DNA of 64,000 nt from DASWED01 sp036394995 (GTDB taxonomy: Bacteria; Actinomycetota; UBA4738; JACQTL01), in assembly GCA_036394995.1 (NCBI GenBank), contig DASWED010000105.1:1-64000 (forward strand), given 5' to 3'. The notes beneath the pieces are model-generated. The model did not search any database. It was not told the origin of the DNA and was given only the letters and a program-made list of their open reading frames with translations. Made by a program: the position numbers and the translations under genes. Of the stretch, positions 23,289 to 31,258 are shown piece by piece; the first letter of the stretch is position 1, and the number at the start of each line of letters is the position of its first letter.

Positions 23289-24585
23289 GCGCGCCGGCGC
23301 GGACGGGCGGGCCCGGGGCCTGGTGGCGACCTGGCCCGTGGGGTTCGTCCGGACCGACCGCGATCGCGAGGCGATGCTGGTGCTGGCGTCGATCCCGGGC
23401 CTCACCGCCCGGCGCCTCAGGGTGCTGGCCGGGCGGGAGGGAGGCGCGGCGGACTGCCTCGCCGCCGTGCGGGAGGGTCGGGCTGGCGATCCCGGCGACG
23501 AGGTGCCGCCCGGGGTCGGCTCGTCCAGCCCGAGTCCCGGATCGCAGGCCGGTCCCGATGCCGCCTGGTGGACCGGGCCGGCCGCTGAGCGCCGGCCCCC
23601 GGCGGTGGACATGGAGCTGGCGAGGACGCTGTCGCCGGGGGAGATCCGTGACCGGCTCCACTCGATCGGGGCCCGGATGGCGTTCCCGGGCGATCCCGAC
23701 TACCCGGAACGAATCCTCGACCTCTCGGACCCTCCTCCGGCGATGTTCGTCCGCGGTGCCGGCCTGTCCGAGCTCTCCGGAGGCGTGGCCGTGGTGGGGG
23801 CTCGGAGCTGCTCGGCACTGGGCGAGGAGATCGCCGTTCGGTTCGGACGCGAGCTGGCGTCGGCGGGGGTCCCGGTGATCAGCGGGGGAGCCCGGGGGAT
23901 CGACACCGCGGCGCACCGGGGCGCCCTCGACGCGGGAGGACCCACGGTCGCGGTGCTGGGCTGCGGCATCGACGTCGCGTACCCCACGCGCAACCGAAGC
24001 CTGCTGGCGCGGATCGCGGCCGCCGGTGCGGTGGTGAGCGAGTACCCGCCGGGGGTCCCCGCCCAGGCATTCCGGTTCCCGGCCCGGAACCGGATCGTGG
24101 CCGCCCTGGCCGATGCGCTGCTGGTGGTGGAGGGGGCGGCGGGCAGCGGTTCGATGATCACGGCCGATCACGCGCTCGACCTGGGCCGGCCGGTGTTCGC
24201 CGTGCCGGGGCCGGTGACCAGCCCGCTCTCCGAGGTGCCCCTGGCCCTCATCCGCGACGGGGCGGGACTGGTCCGGAACACCGGGGACCTCCTGGAGGAC
24301 CTGGGACGGCTCGATCCCGGGGCCCTCGACGGCGCATCGGGGGTCCCAACCGGAGACCCGGAGCTGGTGGGGGCCGAGGGAGCCGGGGCAGCGCCCGGCC
24401 TGTCGCAGCTCGAACGCCGCCTCCTGGAGCGTCTGTCGGGGCCCACGCTGCCGGAGGTGCTGGCGGCGGCGTTGGGGACGGAAGTCGGCGAGGTCCTCGG
24501 CGCGGTGGTGGGGCTCGAGGTCCGGGGGCTCGTCCGCACGGTGGGGGGACGGGTGGAGCGCCGGCTCGGCGGCGGCCCCCCGTGA
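23278..24585 (+). CDS. dprA: DNA-processing protein DprA
   Basis: 435 aa. Loads RecA onto incoming single-stranded DNA. N-terminal helical domain (LASIPGLTARRLRVLAG), a Gly/Pro-rich insert of about 50 residues (roughly 75-105), the Rossmann DprA core (AVVGARSCSALGEEIA, ISGGARGIDTAAHRGAL, SEYPPG, FPARNRIVAAL, GSGSMITADHAL) and a C-terminal winged-helix region (LSQLERRLLERLSGPT). GTG 23278 lies inside the end of comM. The insert makes it longer than the usual 360-390 aa. Confidence 0.95.
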   Translation: MPSERAGADGRARGLVATWPVGFVRTDRDREAMLVLASIPGLTARRLRVLAGREGGAADCLAAVREGRAGDPGDEVPPGVGSSSPSPGSQAGPDAAWWTGPAAERRPPAVDMELARTLSPGEIRDRLHSIGARMAFPGDPDYPERILDLSDPPPAMFVRGAGLSELSGGVAVVGARSCSALGEEIAVRFGRELASAGVPVISGGARGIDTAAHRGALDAGGPTVAVLGCGIDVAYPTRNRSLLARIAAAGAVVSEYPPGVPAQAFRFPARNRIVAALADALLVVEGAAGSGSMITADHALDLGRPVFAVPGPVTSPLSEVPLALIRDGAGLVRNTGDLLEDLGRLDPGALDGASGVPTGDPELVGAEGAGAAPGLSQLERRLLERLSGPTLPEVLAAALGTEVGEVLGAVVGLEVRGLVRTVGGRVERRLGGGPP

Positions 24586-24708
24586 CGAGCCGCGCACCGC
24601 CGGGCGAACCGGAGCCGGCCGGTCGATCCCCACGCGCCGCCGGGCCGCGCTCGCGCGAGCCTGCGAGACCGGGGCCGGGGGTCGTGGTACAAGGGAGCAA
24701 TCGAACCC

Positions 24709-25662
24709 TTGAGCAACCTCTCGCCGGGCGCCCTCTCCCCGGGCGATGCCGGGCTGGTCTCGGCGTTCCGGGATCACCTGGCCCTGGAACGGCGCCTCTC
24801 GCCCAACACGGTCGAGTCCTACGCACGCGACGTGGGACAGCTCGCCGCGTTCCTGGCTCGGGGCGGCGCGTCGCTCGGCGATGCCACCCACGCCACGCTC
24901 CGGCGGTTCCTGGCCCAGCAGGCCACGCGGGGATATGCCCGGTCTTCCGTGGCCAGGCGGGTCGCGGCGATCCGGACGTTCTACCGGTGGGCGGCCGCCC
25001 GGAACCACGTCCCGCTCGACCCGGCCGCAGGCCTGGGACGTCCCCGGGCCACCTCGCGCCTGCCCTCCGTGCTCCGTCCCGCCGAGGCCGCGGCCCTGGT
25101 CGAGGCGCCCGCCGCCATCCTCGGCCCCCGGCCCGCGGACGCCGACGAACCGGAGCGAGCCGTCGTCCTCCGCGACATCGCGGTCCTCGAGCTCCTGTAC
25201 GGCTCGGGGCTCCGGGTGGCCGAGGTGTGCGGGCTGACCGTGGATCGCCTGGACCTCGAGCGCCGGCGGGTCACGGTGCTCGGCAAGGGCTCGAAGGAGC
25301 GGGAGCTGCCCCTGTCCGACTACTCGGTGGCCGCCGCGGCGGAATACGTGGCCCACGGCCGCCGTTTGCTCTCCTCGGGGGGGTCCGATGCGTTCTTCTT
25401 CAACCGGCGGAGGAAGCCGATGACTCCTCGCGACGTGCGGCGGATGGTGGAAAGATACCGGCGGAGGGTACTACCCGACCGTCGGTTGAGCCCGCATACT
25501 CTGCGCCACTCCTTCGCCACACATCTTCTGGAAGGGGGAGCCGACATCCGATCCGTCCAGGAGCTTCTCGGACACGCCAGCCTGGGCACGACGCAGCGGT
25601 ACACGCACGTGTCGAAGGCACGCCTGTTCTCGGCCTACGAGCAGAGCCACCCGAGGGCATGA
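24709..25662 (+). CDS. xerC: Tyrosine recombinase XerC/XerD
   Basis: 317 aa. Resolves chromosome dimers at dif. N-terminal SAM-like core-binding domain (1-105) and catalytic domain with Arg169 (YGSGLRVAEVCGL), Lys193 (GKGSKER), His263-x2-Arg266 (SPHTLRHSFATHLL), His289 (LLGHASL) and nucleophile Tyr298 (QRYTHV). TTG 24709 is the most plausible start, with an AAGGGAG-like site 12 nt upstream. XerC versus XerD cannot be separated by sequence here; position between dprA and whiG is usual for actinobacterial xerC. The stop overlaps the sigma-factor start (ATGA). Confidence 0.93.
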   Translation: MSNLSPGALSPGDAGLVSAFRDHLALERRLSPNTVESYARDVGQLAAFLARGGASLGDATHATLRRFLAQQATRGYARSSVARRVAAIRTFYRWAAARNHVPLDPAAGLGRPRATSRLPSVLRPAEAAALVEAPAAILGPRPADADEPERAVVLRDIAVLELLYGSGLRVAEVCGLTVDRLDLERRRVTVLGKGSKERELPLSDYSVAAAAEYVAHGRRLLSSGGSDAFFFNRRRKPMTPRDVRRMVERYRRRVLPDRRLSPHTLRHSFATHLLEGGADIRSVQELLGHASLGTTQRYTHVSKARLFSAYEQSHPRA

Positions 25663-26453
25663 TGTCCAGGGTGCAGAGGACCGCCGCGCCGATCCCCGTG
25701 GAGCTGCAGCAGCTGTGGCGGGAGTTCAAGGCGACGGCGGCCCCGGCCGCCCGCGAGCGACTGATCCTGCACTACGCGCCCCTCGTGAAGTACGTGGCCG
25801 GCAGGGTGGGCACGGGCCTGCCCGCCACCGTGGAGCAGGCCGACCTGGTGTCGTACGGGATGTTCGGGCTCATCGACGCGCTCGACAAGTTCGACCTCGA
25901 ACGGGCCATCAAGTTCGAGACGTACGCGATCCCCCGGATCAAGGGCGCGATCATCGACGAGCTCCGGGCCATGGACTGGGTCCCGCGATCGGTGCGGTTC
26001 AAGGCCCGGGAGATCGACAAGGCGTCCGCCGACCTCGAATCGAAGCTGAAGCGCTCCCCGACCGAGGTGGAGATGGCGGAGCACCTCGGGGTGTCGAGAA
26101 GAGAGCTCCACGAGACGGTGTCGCAGATCTCGTTCGTGTCCGTGATGGCGCTCGACGAGGTCGTGTCGGTTGGGGACGACCGCAGCGAGGGCGTGACCCT
26201 GCTCGACACGCTGTCCGACGCGGGCGATCCCACGGCGGGCCTGGAGGGCCAGGAGACCCGGGGCCTCCTGGCCGCCGCGATCAACTCGCTGTCGGAGCGG
26301 GAGAAGATCGTGGTCACGCTGTACTACTTCGAGGGGATGACCCTGGCCGAGATCGGCGAGATCCTGGGCGTCACCGAGTCCCGGGTCTGCCAGATCCACA
26401 CGAAGGCCGTGGGCCAGCTCCGGGGGCACCTCGTGGAGGTCCCGGAGGAATGA
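25659..26453 (+). CDS. whiG: FliA/WhiG-family RNA polymerase sigma factor
   Basis: 264 aa. Sigma-28-type factor: region 1.2/2 (LILHYAPLVKYVAGRVGTGLP, DLVSYGMFGLIDALDKFD, FETYAIPRIKGAIIDELRAMDWVPRSVR), region 3 (SPTEVEMAEHLGVS) and region 4 (LSEREKIVVTLYYFEGMTLAEIGEILGVTESRVCQIHTKAV). No flagellar genes are in view, and the dprA-xer-sigma-M23-rpsB order matches the streptomycete whiG locus, so a WhiG-like role in development or motility is inferred, not shown. It starts at ATGATG; ATG 25659 overlaps the xerC stop, ATG 25662 is an alternative. Confidence 0.93.
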   Translation: MMSRVQRTAAPIPVELQQLWREFKATAAPAARERLILHYAPLVKYVAGRVGTGLPATVEQADLVSYGMFGLIDALDKFDLERAIKFETYAIPRIKGAIIDELRAMDWVPRSVRFKAREIDKASADLESKLKRSPTEVEMAEHLGVSRRELHETVSQISFVSVMALDEVVSVGDDRSEGVTLLDTLSDAGDPTAGLEGQETRGLLAAAINSLSEREKIVVTLYYFEGMTLAEIGEILGVTESRVCQIHTKAVGQLRGHLVEVPEE

Positions 26454-26485
26454 CGTCCGGGCCGCCGGCCCTGTGACCGACCTCA

Positions 26486-26514
26486 CTGACAGCCCGCCGC
26501 CCGCGGCGTAGGGT
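26486..26514 (+). promoter_or_regulatory. Putative SigA-type promoter of M23 gene
   Basis: CTGACA (26486-26491), a 17-nt spacer, then TAGGGT (26509-26514): the best two-box promoter in the window. It predicts a leader of about 37 nt holding an AGGAGG ribosome binding site before ATG 26558. Confidence 0.55.
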
Positions 26515-26557
26515 CGTGCTCTCGCTGATCTCCGGGTGCCGCCGTGAGGAGGCACCC

Positions 26558-27139
26558 ATGACAATCGAACAGCCGCGCCCGCCGTCGAGACGGGCCGTTG
26601 CGGTCCGCCAGGCGGCCCGGACGGTGGCGCTCGCGGCCCTGGCTTCCGTGTTCGCCCTGGCGGGATCCGGGTGGGTCCGGCCGGACGTCGCCCGGGCCGG
26701 TGTCGTCGCCCCCGCCTACGGCCGGTACCGGTGGCCCGTATACGGCCCCGTCGTCCGGCCGTTCGAGCCGCCGTCGACCCCGTACGGCCCCGGCCACCGG
26801 GGGATCGACATCGCCGCTCCGTTCGGCACGGCGATCCGGGCCCCGGCGGACGGGACCGTGAGCTTCGCGGGCCCCGTCGCCGGCTCGCTGTTCATCTCGA
26901 TCGACCATCCGGACGGCGTGCGGACCTCGTACTCCTGGGTCTCGGAGATCTCGGTCACCGAGGGCCAGGACGTGCTGACCGGCGACGTCATCGGGCGAAC
27001 CGGGCACGGCGATCCGGGGTCGCCGCAACCCGTCCTGCACTTCAGCGCCCGGATCGGGGGCGTGTACTTCGACCCCATGCTGCTGCTCGGGGGCGGGAAC
27101 CTGGACCAGGTGATCCGCCTGGCCGAGCTGGAATCGTGA
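26558..27139 (+). CDS. Secreted M23 (LytM-like) protein with a degenerate active site
   Basis: 193 aa. An Arg-rich N-terminus and a hydrophobic stretch form a signal peptide (to about ARAG). The LytM fold follows: GHRGIDIAAPFGTAIRAPADG has the zinc-binding HxxxD, but the YxH catalytic position reads YSW and the HxH motif reads VLH in QPVLHFSAR. Both active-site histidines therefore appear lost while one zinc ligand set remains. Degenerate LytM proteins usually regulate amidases or bind peptidoglycan (family knowledge); that role is inferred. An M23 gene between whiG and rpsB is conserved in actinobacteria. ATG 26558 has AGGAGG at 26547-26552. Confidence 0.88.
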   Translation: MTIEQPRPPSRRAVAVRQAARTVALAALASVFALAGSGWVRPDVARAGVVAPAYGRYRWPVYGPVVRPFEPPSTPYGPGHRGIDIAAPFGTAIRAPADGTVSFAGPVAGSLFISIDHPDGVRTSYSWVSEISVTEGQDVLTGDVIGRTGHGDPGSPQPVLHFSARIGGVYFDPMLLLGGGNLDQVIRLAELES

Positions 27140-27206
27140 GCGCCGGGCAACCCCCGGAGCGGCGGTCCGTCCACGGTGGCCCCGGGTCCGGGGCCCGGGG
27201 TCCGCC

Positions 27207-27212
27207 TACAAT
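27207..27212 (+). promoter_or_regulatory. Putative -10 element of PQQ-propeller operon
   Basis: TACAAT; a start about 7 nt downstream would give a 30-nt leader with a GGGGGTG ribosome-binding-like site (27234-27240) before the proposed CTG start at 27249. Confidence 0.45.
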
Positions 27213-27248
27213 GGCGCTCCTTCGCTTGCGACCGGGGGTGCTCGACAG

Positions 27249-28727
27249 CTGAACGGACATACGACGTCCCGACGCGCACGCGCGCGCAGCGCCGTCGCGT
27301 CGGTGATCGCCACGCTGGGGGTCGCCGCCGTCGCCGCAGGGATGCTGGCGCTCCCGGCCCGTGCCGCCGAGGACGCGACCGGCCCCTGGCCCCAGTTCGG
27401 CGGCTCGAGCTCGCATGCGGGGGTGGCGCCGTCGGACGGTCCGGCCCCCCCGCTCCGCCGGGTCTGGCGGTTCCCCATGCCCCCGGGCGAGCACGCCCTG
27501 TCGGCTCCGGTGGTGGGGGACGGCGTGGCCGTCGCCTCGGGGGAGCATCTCGTGTACGGCGTGGACTCCGCATCCGGCGAGCTGCTGTGGCGTCTCCACC
27601 GTGACGGGGGCTCGGTCCTGGCGACGCCGGCCATCGCGGAGGCAGGCGGCACCACCATGGTCCTGTACACCGGTGGGTCGGCAGCCAAGACCTCATACCT
27701 GGCGGCCTATTCGATCTCGGGGTCCTCTCCGTCGCTGCTGTGGAAGGTGAAGCTGCGCGACCGGGTCATCGCCGGCGTCACGATCGACGGCGACCTCGCC
27801 CTGGTCGCGGACGTCTCCGGGAACGTATACGCGGTGAAGCTGGACCCGACGCCCAGCGCCGAGGGGCCCGAGCCCGAATGGCGAGCCGAGGTTCCCGGCG
27901 TGGTCCTCGCGCCGGTCGCCGCCGCATCCGGCAGGGTGTTCGCGGTGTCCCGGAGCGAGTCCTCCGCGCTCGTCCAGGTCACCGCCCTGGACGAGTCGGA
28001 CGGCGGCACGGCCTGGTCGTTCCAATCGCCGTCCGCCACCTACGGGTCACCGCCGACCGTGGCCAACGGCCAGGTCGTCGTGGGCACGTACGACAACAGG
28101 ATGGTCGCCCTCTCCGCCGCCGACGGATCGCGGACCTGGTCGCTCCGGCTGCGGAGCCAGTTCTTCCCGTACTCGATGATCCTGTTCTCGAAGGGCCATC
28201 TGCTGGCGATGCCGTCGCGGTTGGACGAGTCCGGGCTCTACCGCATCGACGCCGCCGACGGCAGCAGGAGCGGTCCCTGGAGCTACGGCGACGGATTGTG
28301 GGACTTCGAGTTCGGTGACTCCTCGTCCCTGGCCTCGCGATTGGTGGTGGGAGACACCGTCTACGCCGGCTTCGACGGCGGGATGATCGCGGCGGTGGAC
28401 GAGGCGACCGGGGTCGAGATCTGGACCATCGACACGGGGGACGCGCCGGTCCACGGCCTGGCGCCGGCGGACGGGCTGCTGATCGCCTCGATCGCGACGC
28501 ACAGCGGGGGACTGGCCGGCTACGAGCACGCCGACGGACCCCTCGTCCACGTCGTGTCGGGGACGAAGCCGAACTGGGGCCGGATGGCGGCGAACTACGC
28601 CCTGGCGTTCGCCATCGTGGGGGCCGTCGCCGCCCTGCTGTTCCTGCTCCTGCGCGGTCGGGGGCGGAAGGTGATCCCCGAGCCCGCCGGGGACCTCGGC
28701 CCGATCGCCGACGAGGGGCCGGCGTGA
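27249..28727 (+). CDS. Membrane-anchored PQQ-like beta-propeller protein, probable CTG start
   Basis: 492 aa from CTG 27249; the first conventional start is GTG 27303 (474 aa). The CTG form begins NGHTTSRRARARSAVASV, supplying the basic n-region that the signal peptide otherwise lacks, and has GGGGGTG 8 nt upstream. The body contains repeated blade motifs such as LVYGVDSASGELLWRL, MVALSAADGSRTWSL and MIAAVDEATGVEIWTI, typical of PQQ/BamB-like eight-bladed propellers. A transmembrane helix near the C-terminus (NYALAFAIVGAVAALLFLLL) is followed by a basic cytoplasmic tail. Its stop overlaps the next gene by 4 nt (GTGA). Enzymatic activity is not evident; likely an extracytoplasmic scaffold or sensor. 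Confidence 0.83.
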   Translation: MNGHTTSRRARARSAVASVIATLGVAAVAAGMLALPARAAEDATGPWPQFGGSSSHAGVAPSDGPAPPLRRVWRFPMPPGEHALSAPVVGDGVAVASGEHLVYGVDSASGELLWRLHRDGGSVLATPAIAEAGGTTMVLYTGGSAAKTSYLAAYSISGSSPSLLWKVKLRDRVIAGVTIDGDLALVADVSGNVYAVKLDPTPSAEGPEPEWRAEVPGVVLAPVAAASGRVFAVSRSESSALVQVTALDESDGGTAWSFQSPSATYGSPPTVANGQVVVGTYDNRMVALSAADGSRTWSLRLRSQFFPYSMILFSKGHLLAMPSRLDESGLYRIDAADGSRSGPWSYGDGLWDFEFGDSSSLASRLVVGDTVYAGFDGGMIAAVDEATGVEIWTIDTGDAPVHGLAPADGLLIASIATHSGGLAGYEHADGPLVHVVSGTKPNWGRMAANYALAFAIVGAVAALLFLLLRGRGRKVIPEPAGDLGPIADEGPA

Positions 28728-29947
28728 GCGAGGGGCGTGGGGACCGGGGCAGCCCGGGTCACGAGCCGGATCCCACCGCCGGCGACCGGGCCGAGCCCAC
28801 CTCGTCCGGATCCTCGGGGGGCGGCGGCCGCTCCTCCGGCGGGCAAACGAGCCCCCGGATCGGACGCCGGACGGAGCCGGGGTCCGCCGCGCAGGGTGGG
28901 ACCGGCTCCGGATCGGGCGCGTCCCGGTCGGGGAGCGGGGCCCCCAGGCCGGCCAACCGGCCCCGCCCCGGCAGTCTCCGCTCCGCCGGGTCCAAGCCGG
29001 CCGGAGGCCGGGGGGGGACGGCGCGACGGGCGGCCGAACGTCCGCCCGGCTCCGGTGACTCGGACCCGTCGGAGGGTCGTCGCCGGCCCGTCGGCATCTT
29101 CGGCGCGTTCCGTGGCGACAGCCTGTTCCCCAAGCTGGGCGAGACCCTGGGCGTGGCCCTCCGGGCGGTGCTGGGTTCCCCGGTCCTGGTCGCCGGCCCG
29201 ATGCTCCTCGTCCTCGTGCTGTGGCTCGCGCTCGTCGCCATCGGGCTCGATCACGTTCCGCAGCTGTTCCAGCTGCTCCTGGCCATCCCCCCGCTCAGCT
29301 CGCTGTTCGACCTGGCCCTCGCCATCACCGTGTGGGGGCAGGAGCCGACCGCGTACGTGTTCATCCTGGTGGGCACCGCGATCCGGGCGGTGCTGTGGTC
29401 GGTCCTGGTGAGCCTGGTGGTGGAGCGCCTGGACACCGGCCGGTGCTCGATGAAGGGGGTCCGGCGAGGGCTGCGATCGTCTCCGTCGGTCCTCGGGGTG
29501 GTGTACGCGGGGGCCGCGCTGCTCTTCTTCGGCCTGCAGGCCCAGCTGCTCCTGGGGTCCCTGGGAGGGTTCGTGTTCGTGGGCGCGCTGGTCGGCGGGG
29601 TGTACTTCCTGTCGTTCGCGCCGGTCATCGTCATCCGCGACCGCGCCCCGGCCCGCGAGGCCCTCGGCCAGTCGGTCCGGGCATCCCGTCTCCCCGGGAG
29701 CCGTCACGTCGGGCTCGTGATGCTGTACTTCTTCCTGGCCTACTTCGCGTTCTCGTTCATCCCGGGCGGCGCCCTGGTCCTGAACCCCTCGGTCCAGACC
29801 TGGTCCCTGGTCCTGGCCTCCTCGGTGTTCCACATGGTGGTGCTGGCCGCGTTCGCGTACCGGTACGGGGTGGTGGAGGACGACGTTCCGCCGCCCCGCC
29901 CCCGCCCCCAGCGACAGCCCATCTTCGGAGGGACCCGGCGCCGCTGA
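28724..29947 (+). CDS. Multi-pass membrane protein, unknown function
   Basis: 407 aa. The first 128 residues are low-complexity Gly/Ser/Arg/Pro and probably disordered and cytoplasmic; then about six transmembrane helices (for example VLVAGPMLLVLVLWLALVA, AYVFILVGTAIRAVLWSVLV, GFVFVGALVGGVYFLSFAPV, HVGLVMLYFFLAYFAFSF) and a Pro/Arg-rich tail. The GTG start overlaps the stop of the PQQ propeller gene, so the two proteins probably work together at the membrane. I recognise no family with confidence. Confidence 0.85.
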   Translation: MSEGRGDRGSPGHEPDPTAGDRAEPTSSGSSGGGGRSSGGQTSPRIGRRTEPGSAAQGGTGSGSGASRSGSGAPRPANRPRPGSLRSAGSKPAGGRGGTARRAAERPPGSGDSDPSEGRRRPVGIFGAFRGDSLFPKLGETLGVALRAVLGSPVLVAGPMLLVLVLWLALVAIGLDHVPQLFQLLLAIPPLSSLFDLALAITVWGQEPTAYVFILVGTAIRAVLWSVLVSLVVERLDTGRCSMKGVRRGLRSSPSVLGVVYAGAALLFFGLQAQLLLGSLGGFVFVGALVGGVYFLSFAPVIVIRDRAPAREALGQSVRASRLPGSRHVGLVMLYFFLAYFAFSFIPGGALVLNPSVQTWSLVLASSVFHMVVLAAFAYRYGVVEDDVPPPRPRPQRQPIFGGTRRR

Positions 29948-29996
29948 CCGCCACCCGTTCCGCGCCGCCGCAAGAGGGGCGGCCGGCCGGTTTCGG

Positions 29997-30002
29997 TACA
30001 CT
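29997..30002 (+). promoter_or_regulatory. Putative -10 element of rpsB
   Basis: TACACT; predicts transcription from about 30009 and a 5' leader of roughly 143 nt before rpsB. Confidence 0.45.
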
Positions 30003-30009
30003 CCGATCA

Positions 30010-30086
30010 CGGCTCGACGAGCCGAATACACACGTCCGGGGACCGCGACCGAGGTCCCGGCGACGACCAGCCGCCGACACCGGCGG
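30010..30086 (+). ncRNA. Structured rpsB mRNA leader (candidate)
   Basis: The leader opens with a perfect palindrome CGGCTCG-A-CGAGCCG (30010-30024) at the predicted transcript 5' end, and later has CCGCCG-ACAC-CGGCGG (30071-30086). In many bacteria S2 represses its own operon by binding the rpsB leader; a similar role is inferred from position only. No match to a known leader motif is claimed. Confidence 0.35.
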
Positions 30087-30151
30087 TGGGGCCGAGCCGG
30101 GTCGGAGCGGGAAGAACCGGCGGAGGGAACGAAAACCGAAAGGAGAGACCA

Positions 30152-31186
30152 ATGCCTGTCGCGACGCGACGGGAGCTGCTCGAGGCCGGGGTCCACTTCG
30201 GGCACCAGACCCGTCGGTGGAACCCGAAGATGCAGCGTTTCCTGTACGGGGAACGCTCCGGCATCTACATCATCGACCTCGAGAAGACCCTCACCGGCCT
30301 CCAGGAGGCCTACGACTTCGTCCGCGAGCTGGGCCGCCGTGACGGCGTCGTGCTGTTCGTCGGCACGAAGAAGCAGGCCCAGGATGTGGTGGCCGGCCAG
30401 GCCTCCCGCGCCGGCATGCCGTTCGTCAACACCCGCTGGCTGGGCGGCATGCTCACGAACTTCCAGACCATCGCCGGGCGGCTGGCCCGCCTCCGCGAGC
30501 TCCGGGAGATGGAGCGCAGCGGCGCGTTCGAGTACCTGCCGAAGAAGGAGGTCATCCGGCTCCGGACCGAGAAGGAGAAGCTCGAACGGAACCTCGGCGG
30601 CATCCAGGACCTCGAGCGCCTTCCCGACGCGATCTTCGTGATCGACACGAAGAAGGAGCACATCGCGGTGACCGAGGCCCGCAAGCTCGGGCTCCCCATC
30701 ATCGCGATCGTCGACACGAACTGCGATCCCGACGAGGTCGACTACATCATCCCCGGCAACGACGACGCCATCCGGGCGGTGTCGCTGGTGGCCCGGGTGA
30801 TCGCGGACGCGCTGGAGGAGGGTCGCGGGCAGGGGTGGGAGGAGTTCGCCACCCGGGGCTCGCGCGGGTCCACGCCGGCGACCCCGTCCCCCGAGGCCCC
30901 CGCCCCACCTGCCCCGGAGCCCTCCGTCACATCCGCCGCACCCGAGCAGGCCGCCCCTGCGGAGCAGGCCGCAGCTCCCGAGCCGGCCCCCGCCGGGCAA
31001 GCCGCGGCTCCCGAGCCGGCGACCGCTCCCGAGCCGGCCACGGCTCCCGAGCAAGCCGCGGCTCCCGAGCCGGCGACGGCGCCGGTCGAGGGCCCTCCGG
31101 CGGACGCGGAGTCGGCTTCGGCCGCGGGCATCGAGCCATCCCGGACGGAGGGGCCCGAGGTCGCTCCGGAGCCCGAGGGGAGCTGA
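30152..31186 (+). CDS. rpsB: 30S ribosomal protein S2 with repetitive acidic C-terminal tail
   Basis: 344 aa. The S2 core spans about 1-232 (MPVATRRELLEAGVHFGHQTRRWNPKM, VNTRWLGGMLTNFQT, IPGNDDAIRAVSLVARVIADA). About 105 further residues of Ala/Pro/Glu-rich sequence follow, with an 8-residue imperfect repeat (APEPATAP-type). ATG 30152 is preceded by AAAGGAGAG. tsf follows after 72 nt, as in nearly all bacteria. The tail is presumably disordered on the ribosome surface. Confidence 0.97.
   Translation: MPVATRRELLEAGVHFGHQTRRWNPKMQRFLYGERSGIYIIDLEKTLTGLQEAYDFVRELGRRDGVVLFVGTKKQAQDVVAGQASRAGMPFVNTRWLGGMLTNFQTIAGRLARLRELREMERSGAFEYLPKKEVIRLRTEKEKLERNLGGIQDLERLPDAIFVIDTKKEHIAVTEARKLGLPIIAIVDTNCDPDEVDYIIPGNDDAIRAVSLVARVIADALEEGRGQGWEEFATRGSRGSTPATPSPEAPAPPAPEPSVTSAAPEQAAPAEQAAAPEPAPAGQAAAPEPATAPEPATAPEQAAAPEPATAPVEGPPADAESASAAGIEPSRTEGPEVAPEPEGS
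30952..31085 (+). repeat. Imperfect 24-bp-type repeats in rpsB tail
   Basis: In-frame GCTCCCGAG-centred units encode alternating AAAPEPA, APEPAT and APEQAA blocks. They are coding, not intergenic, and could vary in copy number by slippage. Confidence 0.6.
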
Positions 31187-31258
31187 CGGCACCCGAGGGG
31201 CCGCCGAACAGGACGAGCGCCGCCGCGGGAGCGGCACGACCAGAAGCGAGCGTGAGAG

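Noticed and set aside
25659..26453. Assignment as a flagellar sigma factor FliA
   Set aside because: No flagellar genes are visible and the neighbourhood matches whiG of actinobacteria; the family alone cannot separate the two.
30952..31085. Short regularly spaced repeats as a CRISPR array
   Set aside because: They are in-frame coding repeats inside rpsB with no unique spacers.
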